From Corydoras sp. C115 (taxonomy: Eukaryota; Chordata; Actinopteri; Siluriformes; Callichthyidae), in contig JAFMOC010000266.1 in NCBI GenBank assembly GCA_019802505.1, forward strand, positions 377,501-441,500: a stretch of 64,000 bases of DNA. The letters are read 5' to 3'. Position 1 is the stretch's first letter. Every line of letters begins with the position of its first letter. Below, one piece after another: positions 55,680 to 64,000 of the stretch. A model generated the notes under the pieces. It saw nothing but the letters and a program-made list of their open reading frames with translations. It made no database searches and was not told the DNA's origin. A program made the position numbers and the translations under genes.

Positions 55680-56034
55680 GGGCGGCACGGTGGGTTAGTG
55701 GTTGGCATGTTCTCCTCTCCGTGCTAGGGATTCCCGGTTCGATTCCCAATCTGGGTGGAGTTTCCATGTTCTCCCCGTGTCCGCGTGGGTTTCCTCCGGG
55801 TTCTCCGGTTAACTCCCACAGTCCAAAAACATGGATCAAGTCAATTGAATTCTCCAAATTGCCCCATATAGAGTGTGTGTATGTGTGTGAGTGAGTGTGT
55901 GCCCAGTGATAGATTGACGCCCTGTCCTGGATGTATCTGCCCAGCGCTCAAAACGTTCTCCCCTGGGTGGGCATGGGGACCCCCCCCCCCCCCCCTAACC
56001 TAATAGAGGATAAAGCGGAAGATAATGGATGGAT
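55680..56034 (+). mobile_element. V-SINE, full length
   Basis: Shares CAGCGCTCAAAACGTTC and CCTGGGTGGGCAT with the previous copy; spacer AATAATAGGG. Confidence 0.9.
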
Positions 56035-56046
56035 GGATAATAATAG

Positions 56047-56330
56047 GGTGGCACAGTGGTTTAATGGTTAGCATGTTCTCCTCTCAGTGTTCGAATCCCA
56101 ATCTGGGTGGAGTTTCCATGTTCTCCCCGTGTCCACGTGGGTTTCCTCCGGGTTCTCCGGTTTCCTCCCACAGTCCAAAAGCATGGATCAAGTCAATTGA
56201 GTTCTCCACATTGCCCCATATAGAGTGTGTCTGTGTGAGTGAGTGTGTGCCCAGTGATAGATTGGCGCCCTGTCCTGGGTGTATCTGCCCAGCGCCCGAA
56301 ACGTTCTCCCTTGGATGGGCATGGGGATCA
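56047..56330 (+). mobile_element. V-SINE, tail missing
   Basis: The head lacks the segment before the B box; ends GGATGGGCATGGGG. Confidence 0.88.
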
Positions 56331-56721
56331 ATTCCGGTTGATCTATAGGAATTGTGTGGATACAGTGGACAATCTGAAGACCGTTTTCTGTCCCTACCTC
56401 AAACGGAAAGTATATATTTTCAGAAAAGTAAATATTCCGACGTCTCATATCAGCGTTTGAGCAACCCTCTGATCGTGGGTAAACGAGACGTGGGGCCCAC
56501 TGCTCTTCACAAACCGTCCCCAGTGTGAGGCTGTCCTCTCTCGTCCAGGTGTTGATGAAGAGCAGCATGCCGGCATCTCGCACTACATTAGGTTTACACA
56601 TTAGCCAACCTGCGCTAATGCGATCCGGGTGCCACATGTCGCCACACATGACCGGCTGCTGAAAATGATTCTTTGATGGCCTTCATGCAGCACTTAATAA
56701 AGGTTGCTGTTTTCTCTTCGC

Positions 56722-56766
<45 letters not shown>

Positions 56767-57917
56767 ACAGCGTACTTTCAACAGCAGGATTAGCTCCGTC
56801 GTCTTACGGCTGCCTCCGAATGGCCGGGGTCACCTCCCACGGATTACCGGCACGCTCACCTGTCCCGTCGGTCCCTCGCTTCCCGACTCGCCATTTCCCA
56901 GGGATCCCTTAATAATGTCGCACAATGGAGGGTGTGTCCCATCTGACACCGAACACAAAAGGTGTGCGTCGCCCCTTCCGAAAACACCCCGTCATCCGAG
57001 GTGCACCGCAAACAGCCAGCTCGCCGTGGCCTCAGCCTGACAAGCCGTGCTATGCGATCTGACGCGAGCTCGGGGGGCTCGGAGCCGGTCGTGAAACATG
57101 GCTACGGGTGCGAGAAGAACAGAGAGAAAGGCCCGCGGACAATGCGAGCACCTGTGGAAAGGAGCGAGGCGCCAGGCTCCCGTCCGATAGCCTCCGATTG
57201 AGTTCAAAACCTCCTTTTGAAAGATTAGCGAGTGCGGGTCAATACGGAGGGCCCCGCTCGACCCGGGAACGCCTCCCCTGAACATATAATGTGCTCATGG
57301 TGCTCGTGTCAGAGCGAGTGGTCACACTTTGGCCTGAAGCCCGGGTTTATTGTCTCGGACCGAGAGGAGAATAGTAGAGTCCTTACGACGATGGGTTGAG
57401 GCTGTGCCGGACTGGCCGCTCATTGTTTGGCCGTAGAATGTGGATTTGCACGTGGGGGCCCCGGAGCATACGCGTACGATTGCTGTGAGTTGTTTAACAA
57501 GATAATAGAGGGGCCGTTCCGCGGCTCGGAAAAAAAGCCTCCTTGAAAGTGGGAGTTTCCGCCGATGTAAAAGCGAGCGGGGCGCCGGCCGCCGACCCGG
57601 CATCGGCCGAGCGGATTACGTTACACATTAACAGCTTTTCCATTAAGTCACCCGCCGTCACTATGGAGACCCCGTCTCTCCTGGCTCTGTGGAGACGGGT
57701 GGGTCGCCGTGTCAGCAACGTGCGGACATGTGTGTGCGCTGACCCCGGGGCAAAGCGCTGGTTCTTCCGATAACTTCGGGGTCTTTACGGGCCAGACGGA
57801 TGGTGGACGGCGGGTGTGAGATAAGGCTCAGATGTGTGGACGGATAGACAGCCATTGGGTGAGAAAACAGGAGGCCGCTACACGGCAACCACACGGGGGA
57901 TGTTATCCAGATAAAAA
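56331..57917. other. Largest repeat-poor block in intron 2
   Basis: About 1.6 kb, GC- and CpG-rich from 56.8 kb, with one (CT)n(CA)n at 56726-56770. Many overlapping open frames on both strands, none recognised. It could hold conserved regulatory sequence, but nothing here proves it. Confidence 0.4.
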
Positions 57918-58258
57918 TCCATCCATCCATCCATTATGCTTCATCCTCCACTAGGGGGGGTTCCCCATGCCCATCCAGGGGAGAACGTTTCGGGTGCTGG
58001 GCGGATACACCCAGGACAGGGCACCAATCTATCACTGGGCACACACTCACTCACACAGACACACTCTATATGGGGCAATTTGGAGAATTCAGTTGACTTG
58101 GTCCATGTTTTTGGACTGTGGGAGGAAAGCGGAGAACCCGGAGGAAACCCACACGGACACGGGGAGAACATGGAAACTCCACCCAGATTGGGATTCGAAC
58201 CGGGAATCCATAGCGCTGAGAGGAGAACATGCCAATCACTAAGCCACCGTGCCGCCCT
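57918..58258 (-). mobile_element. V-SINE, full length
   Basis: CAGATAAAAATCC occurs on both sides (57907-57919 and 58259-58271), a likely target duplication. Confidence 0.92.
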
Positions 58259-58319
58259 CAGATAAAAATCCTAGACGTTTTAATAAATAAGACTATATTT
58301 TGCCACAAATGACTTGCCC

Positions 58320-58740
58320 TTGATTAGGGGGGGTGGGATTGGGGGGTGGGATGTTTAGACGCTTGACAGATGCACCCAGGACAATGCGCCAATCTATCGC
58401 TATATAGAGGCAATTTAGAGCAGCCAATTCACCTTAAATCCATGTTTTTGGACTGTGGGAGGAAAACGGAGAACCCGGAGGAACCCTTTACTTGGCAAAA
58501 TTTTGTCCTCCAATCCACTGCTAGGGTCGCGGTTGGGGGTCCTCTACTAGGGTTTCACACTATATGGGGCAATTTAGAGCATGTTTAAATCCATGATTTT
58601 GCACTGTGAGAGGAGACTAAAGAACCCAGAGGTAACCCACGTGGACACGGGGAGAACATGGAAACTCCACCCAGATTGGGATTTGAACCTGAATCCCCAG
58701 GCAAATGTGCTTAACCTCTGCACCACCATGACGCTGGTCC
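58320..58740 (-). mobile_element. Two old V-SINE copies, subfamily B
   Basis: 58325-58490 and 58500-58735 carry GGCAATTTAGAGCAGCC and TTAAATCCATG; both are degraded. Confidence 0.78.
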
Positions 58741-58837
58741 TCTATTATTCATTCTAAAGTTTTTAATGTCATGAGGGTACAATTAATTAATTATAACTTT
58801 ATAAAAACAAGTTTTTTTTATCACAAATTCAGAAAAA

Positions 58838-59080
58838 AGATAGACCCAGGACAGGGTGCCAATCCATCACTGGGCACTCACTCACTCACACAGACACACT
58901 CTATATGGGGCAATTTGGAGAATTCAATTGACCTGATCCATGTTTTTGGACTGTGGGAGGAAACCGGAGAACCCGGAGGAAACCCACGCGGACACGGGGA
59001 GAACATGGAAACTCCACCCAGATTGGGATTCGAACCAGGAATCCCTAGCGCTGAAAGGAGAACATGCTAAAAACTAAGAT
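58838..59080 (-). mobile_element. V-SINE, tail missing
   Basis: Starts TAGACCCAGGACAGGGTG; head ends GCTAAAAACTAAG. Confidence 0.88.
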
Positions 59081-59094
59081 GGGGCAATTTAAAG

Positions 59095-61175
59095 TTAAAG
59101 TAAAGTTACAGTGAAGTTACAGTTACAGTGAAGTTACAGTGAAGTTACAGTTACAGTGAAGTTACAGTTACAGTGAAGATACAGTTACAGTGAAGTTACA
59201 GTTACAGTGAGGTTACAGTTACAGTGAAGTTACAGTGAAGTTACAGTTACAGTGAGGTTACAGTTACAGTGAAGTTACAGTAACAGTGAAGTTACAGTTA
59301 CAGTGAAGTTACAGTTACTGTGAAGTTACAGTGAAGTTACAGTGAAGTTACAGTTACTGTGAAATTACAGTGAGGTTGCAGTGAAGTTACAGTTACAGTG
59401 AAGTTACAGTTACAGTGAGGTTACAGTTACAGTGAGGTTACAGTTACAGTAAGGTTACAGTTACAGTGAAGTTACAGTTACAGTGAGGTTACAGTGAAGT
59501 TACAGTTACAGTGAGGTTACAGTTACAGTAAGGTTACAGTTACAGTGAAGTTACAGTTACAGTGAAGTTACAGTTACAGTGAGGTTACAGTGAAGTTACA
59601 GTTACAGTGAAGTTACAGTTACAGTGAGGTTACAGTGAAGTTACAGTAACAGTGAAGTTACAGTTACTGTGAAGTTACAGTGAAGTTACAGTTACAGTGA
59701 AGTTACAGTTACAGTGAGGTTACAGTTACAGTGAAGTTACAGTAACAGTGAAGTTACAGTGAAGTTACAGTTACTGTGAAGTTACAGTGAAGTTACAGTG
59801 AAGTTACAGTTACAGTGAAGTTACAGTTACTGTGAAGTTACAGTGATGTTAAAGTGAAGTTACAGTGAAGTTACAGTTACAGTGCCGTTACAGTTACAGT
59901 GACGTTACAGTTACAGTTACAGTGAAGTTACAGTTACAGTGAGGTTACAGTTAGTGAGGTTACAGTGAAGTTACAGTTACAGTGAGGTTACAGTTACAGT
60001 GAAGTTACAGTAACAGTGAAGTTACAGTTACAGTGAAGTTACAGTTACTGTGAAGTTACAGTGAAGTTACAGTGAAGTTACAGTTACTGTGAAATTGGGA
60101 CAGTGAGGTTGCATATTTTGAAGTTACAGTTACAGTGAAGTTACAGTTACAGTGAGGTTACAGTTACAGTGAGGTTACAGTTACAGTAAGGTTACAGTTA
60201 CAGTGAAAGTTACAGTGGAACAGTGAGGTTACAGTGAATTTACAGTTACAGTGAGGTTACAGTTACAGTAAGGTTACAGTTACAGTGAAGTTACAGTTAC
60301 AGTGAAGTTACAGTTACAGTGAGGTTACAGTGAAGTTACAGGTTTACAGTGAAGTTACAGTTACAGTGAGGTTACAGTGAAGTTACAGTACAGTGAAGTT
60401 ACAGTTACTGTGAAGTTACAGTGAAGTTACAGTTACAGTGAAGTTACAGTTACAGTGAGGTTACAGTTACAGTGAAGTTACAGTAACAGTGAAGTTACAG
60501 TGAAGTTACAGTTACTGTGAAGTTCAGTGAAGTTACAGTGAAGTTACAGTTACAGTGAAGTTTACAGATTACTGTGAAGTTACAGTGATGTTAAGTGAAG
60601 TTACAGTGAAGTTACAGTTACAGTGCCGTTACAGTTACAGTGACGTTACAGTTACAGTTACAGTGAAGTTACAGTTACAGTGAGGTTACAGTTAGTGAGG
60701 TTACAGTGAAGTTACAGTTACAGTGCCGTTACAGTTACAGTGCCGTTACAGTTACAGTGACGTTACAGTTACAGTTACAGTTACAGTGACGTTACAGTTA
60801 CAGTTACAGTGACGTTACAGTTACAGTGAAGTTACAGTGAAGTTACAGTTACAGTGAGGTTACAGTTAGTGAGGTTACAGTGAAGTTACAGTTACAGTGA
60901 AGTTACAGTTACAGTAACAGTGAAGTTACAGTTACAGTGAAGTTACAGTTACAGTGAAGTTACAGTGAAGTTACAGTTACAGTGAAGTTACAGTGAAGTT
61001 ACAGTTACAGTGAAGTTACAGTTACAGTGAAGTTACAGTGAAGTTACAGTAACAGTGAAGTTAGTTACATGTGAAGTATACAGTTACCCGGAGGAAGTTA
61101 CAGTGAACGGTGATTACAGTTACAGTGAAGTTACCAGTGAAGTTACAGTTACAGTGAAGTTACAGTTACAGTGAA
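59095..61175 (+). repeat. GTTACAGT minisatellite, ~2.1 kb
   Basis: GTTACAGTGAA and GTTACAGTTACAGTGAA units with GAGG, GACG, GCCG and TACTG variants. Longer blocks recur: 59.1-59.9 kb is repeated with small indels at 59.95-60.65 kb. The right edge passes into hAT-derived sequence. Confidence 0.95.
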
Positions 61176-61430
61176 GCTTCCACATAATTTAGTTTTTCGG
61201 TTGACTTTTGTGTAACTGACCTCATTATCTTTCGTCTCTCTCCGTCTTTTCTCTCTCCTCATCTCTGTTAAATATTTCTCCATGTTTGTCTCGTGAGGGT
61301 TTGTTCAGTTCACTTAATATCACTTGCGTCTGTGATTTCTTGTTATGCGCCCGCACCCCCACCCCCCCCCATGCACCGCACTGCACCCCCCCCCCCCAGG
61401 GGGCGCACCGCCCACTATTATTGAAAGTCG
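61176..61430. mobile_element. Right part of a hAT-type element
   Basis: GGTTGACTTTTGT, TGTTAAATATTTCTCCA, TGAGGGTTTGTTCAGT and CACTTAATATCACTTGC match the right third of the 11471-12382 element. The terminal repeat is degraded (CCACTATTATTGAAAGTCGC). Confidence 0.85.
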
Positions 61431-61656
61431 CATTATGGTTTAGGCGGGTAAATCATTGTCTCTTCATTTGGGTGGACGAGCGGGTTCCCCTGCACGAGCG
61501 AAAGGAAAGCGAGAATAATTTGATGAACGAGGCCGACCGTCTGTCGCGGTGTTTCTCTGTGGGGTGGACAGATGCTGGGGATCGCTCCGCTGTAGGTAAT
61601 AGTGCATATCAGTTTCTCCAAGTGCTGGGAATCTCTCTCACACACTCGCACATACT

Positions 61657-61707
<51 letters not shown>

Positions 61708-61870
61708 TAGTCGTGTTCCCCTGACTCATATGTCTGTCTCGTCTGTCGCTCCCAGAGGTGTGGGAGCAAACTATGGATTGGGACACATGTTGCTTTATTC
61801 AGCTCCACCAAACAAAGAGAGAGAAACCTGTGGGGCAACTAGAAATGAACAACAATTCATCAAGTTAATA
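61431..61870. other. Unique sequence with (GT)n
   Basis: (GT)n at 61659-61706; no gene recognised. The long plus frame 61286-61975 runs across hAT, GT repeat and SINE, so it is not a gene. Confidence 0.5.
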
Positions 61871-61873
61871 AAG

Positions 61874-62018
61874 CCTGTGCCCAGTGATAGATTGGCGTCC
61901 TGTCCTGGGTGTATCTGCCCAGCGCCCGAAACGTTCTCCCCTGGATTGGCATGGGGAACCCCCCCACGACCCTAATAGAGGATAAAGCGGAAGATAATGG
62001 ATGGATGAATAATAATAG
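61874..62018 (+). mobile_element. V-SINE, body and tail
   Basis: Begins TGTGCCCAGTGATAG; its tail ATGAATAATAATAGGG fuses directly to the next inverted copy. Confidence 0.86.
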
Positions 62019-62338
62019 GGTCGCGGGGGGGTTTCCCCATTGCCCATCCAGGGAGAGAACGTTTCGGGCGCTGGCACGATACACCCAGGACAGGGTGCCA
62101 ATCTATCACTGGGCACACACTCACTCACACAGACACACTCTATATGGGGCAAATTTGGAAAATTCAATTGGACTTGATCCATGTTTTTTTGGACTGTGGG
62201 AGGAAATCGGAGAACCCGGAGGAAACCCACGCGGACACGGGGAGAACATGGAAACTCCACCCAAATTGGGATTCGAACCGGGAATCCCTAGTGCGGAGAG
62301 GAGAACATGCTAAACCACTAAGCCACCGTGCCGCCTTT
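62019..62338 (-). mobile_element. V-SINE, tail trimmed
   Basis: Starts at GGGTCGCGGGG; many one-base insertions (GGGGCAAATTTGG, GTTTTTTTGGAC). Confidence 0.87.
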
Positions 62339-62389
62339 TTTTTATTAACATCTTTTAATTATTTGATAAAAAAAAATCTATTTTAAATA

Positions 62390-62752
62390 TTCATTCATTC
62401 ATTATCTTCCGCTTTATCCTCTATTAGGGTCGCGGTGGGGTTCCCCATGCCCATCCAGGGGAGAACGTCTCGGGTGCTGGGCAGATACACCCAGGACATG
62501 ACGCCATGATCTTGTCAATCGATCTCGCTGGGCACACAACTCACATCACACATACACACTCTATATGGGGCAATTTGGAGAACTCAATTGACTTCATCCA
62601 TGTTTTTGGACTGTGGGTGGAAACTGGAGAACCCGGAGGAAACCCACGCGGACATGAGAACATGGAAACTCCACCCATATTGGGATTCAAACCGGGAATT
62701 CCTAGTGCTGAGAGGAGAACATGCTAATCCACTAAGCCACCGTTCTGCCATT
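62390..62752 (-). mobile_element. V-SINE, full length
   Basis: Complete with a disturbed body (CATGATCTTGTCAATCGATC). Confidence 0.88.
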
Positions 62753-62851
62753 TGGTTAAAGAAGTTTCTCCTAAGGTTAGGAGAAGTCTGAGATGAAGAT
62801 GAGACATGATCCTGCAGGACCTCTACTTTATACACATAAAAACGTCTCTTC

Positions 62852-63126
62852 AGCTTAATCCTCCACTAGGGTCAGGTGGGTTCCTCATGCCCATCCAGGG
62901 GAGAACGTCTCGGGCGCTGGGCAGATACACCCAGGACAGGACACCAATCCATCACTGGGCACACACTCACTCACACAGACACACTCTATATGGGGCAATT
63001 TGGAGAACTCAATTGACTTGATCCATGTTTTTGGACTGTGGAAGGAAACCGGAGAACCCGTAGGAAACCCACGCGGACACGAGAACATGGAAACTCCACC
63101 CAGATTGGGATTGGAACCGGGAATCA
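62852..63126 (-). mobile_element. V-SINE, head missing
   Basis: CAGCTTAATCCTCCACTAGG to GGAACCGGGAATC. Confidence 0.87.
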
Positions 63127-63132
63127 ATTTTA

Positions 63133-63133
63133 A

Positions 63134-63188
<55 letters not shown>
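63133..63188. repeat. (TTA)n microsatellite
   Basis: Perfect ATT repeat. Confidence 0.96.
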
Positions 63189-63190
<2 letters not shown>

Positions 63191-63857
63191 TTATTATTCT
63201 ATCTGCTCCCATTTTTGCAAAATGACATCACATCTCGAGCGTTGCAGCTTGGACGGGAAGACCGAGCCGGGTTCCCGTCGTTCTCCTCCTGGAGCGTCCC
63301 CCCGTGTGTGATCCCCCTGCTCGAGGGGACAAATCTGGAGACCCCCTGCTGCTAAAGCCCGCTAATGCCAGTCCCTGATTCTTCGCCAGATGCTCCTCTC
63401 TTGGCATGGGATCTGAGGAAGCATTTCGGCGTTCTGCCCGCGTGTGGAGAGGCGCTCGCCGCTCTTCATCCGCCCGTCTCCTGTATGGCCGCTCCTCCAC
63501 CTCCTCCTCCTCCTCCTCCACCTCCTCCTCCTCCTCCTCCTCTTCCTGCTCCGCGCCGCTCTGACCTTTCCCACACCGAGGCCTCCAGCCTGCGCCGCCG
63601 CTCGGGGATTTTTTTTTTTTTTTTTTTCGGTGCAAAAATAAGACATCTGTTCCTCCGGATTAGCACGTTTTTCTCAGGGCTCACTCCGAGCGGGCAGCGG
63701 GGCGGGTATAAGCTACGCCAGCCTTGCCCGTCTTTCTCCTCCTCCTTTATACCTGTCAGTTTCAGGAGCCTTGCGGGCATCTCATTTAATTAGCGTCCTG
63801 ACCAACGCATGCAGCCTCTAGGGTCGTTTTCTTTCCGTGTTACTTTCCTCGGAGGCG
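63189..63857. other. GC-rich unique block with CTC and T runs
   Basis: (CTC)n at 63496-63542 and T(17) at 63610. Otherwise CpG-containing, non-repetitive; frames here are pushed open by the triplet repeat and match no family. Confidence 0.45.
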
Positions 63858-64000
63858 GCCTCCGTTCTCCTCTCAGCGTTAGGGATTCCCGGTTCGAATC
63901 CCAATCTGGGTGGAGTTTCCATGTTCTCCCCGTGTCCGCGTGGATTTCCTCTGGGTTCTCCGGTTTCCTCCCACAGTCCAAAAACATGGATCAAGTCAAT
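63858..64000 (+). mobile_element. V-SINE, runs off the window
   Basis: Head from CCTCCGTTCTCCTCTCAGCG with B box and core; body and tail lie beyond the end. Confidence 0.9.

Larger units (their letters stand above)
48258..64000 (+). other. CERKL: CERKL intron 2, incomplete
   Basis: Begins with GTAGGA. No third exon (expected to encode a RPKSLK...NP-like stretch) was recognised before the window ends, so intron 2 is at least 15.7 kb. Confidence 0.65.

Noticed and set aside
59095..61175. CRISPR-like array
   Set aside because: Units are contiguous short tandem repeats without unique spacers; this is a minisatellite in a vertebrate genome.
61286..61975. 229-codon plus frame
   Set aside because: Crosses hAT-derived sequence, a (GT)n tract and a SINE; no homology and no splice logic.
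48258..64000. Search for CERKL exon 3
   Set aside because: No stretch encoding the expected RPKSLK...NP region with an acceptor in phase 1 was seen in the unique intervals; it probably lies beyond the window.

Overview
This window looks like nuclear DNA of a ray-finned fish. It has a split vertebrate gene with GT-AG introns, about 90 copies of a tRNA-derived SINE of the DANA/Mermaid (V-SINE) type known from teleosts, Tc1-like and hAT elements, fish non-LTR retrotransposon fragments and very long microsatellites. An otophysan (catfish- or zebrafish-related) fish would fit, but species cannot be fixed from the sequence. No prokaryotic features, operons, CRISPR arrays or complete non-mobile protein genes are present.

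The only host gene I can support is CERKL (ceramide kinase-like) on the + strand. Its first coding exon (9217-9541) lies in a CpG-rich block and its second coding exon is at 48024-48257. Both junctions have consensus splice sites in matching phase 1, giving an intron 1 of about 38.5 kb. The rest of the window (48258-64000) is the start of intron 2; no later CERKL exon was recognised. The first 9 kb is 5' flank without a recognisable gene.

Layout: 1-9.05 kb, flank with SINEs, a Tc1 remnant, CT/TA microsatellites and a tandemly triplicated SINE-bearing segment. 9.05-9.55 kb, CERKL promoter and exon 1. 9.7-15.3 kb, SINE mosaics, a hAT element with perfect 8-bp target duplications, a broken partial copy of CERKL exon 1, and a local duplication that keeps the hAT-free site. 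16.1-18.6 kb, a TG-rich higher-order minisatellite. 19.2-19.9 kb, a CCTCCATC array. 20-25.9 kb, SINE concatemers, a solo LTR and a segmental duplication. 26.1-28.0 kb, a LINE 3' end whose reverse-transcriptase segment is tandemly amplified. 29.5-32.3 kb, a palindromic-element wreck and a ~212-bp hairpin satellite. 36.1-37.7 kb, a complete but dead Tc1-like transposon. 37.8-58.7 kb, SINE fields around CERKL exon 2 and a second LINE fragment. 59.1-61.2 kb, a 2-kb GTTACA minisatellite inside a hAT-derived repeat. 61.4-64 kb, more SINEs and unique GC-rich sequence.

The clearest patterns are evolutionary. SINEs share 3' tails with LINE fragments in the same window. SINE concatemers have a recurring target-like sequence as spacer, and those spacers turn up again kilobases away. 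Two duplications preserve pre-insertion empty sites. A minisatellite can be traced to a short seed inside a dated mobile element. I see no evidence for a novel coding system; the many long open frames are low-complexity or SINE artefacts.
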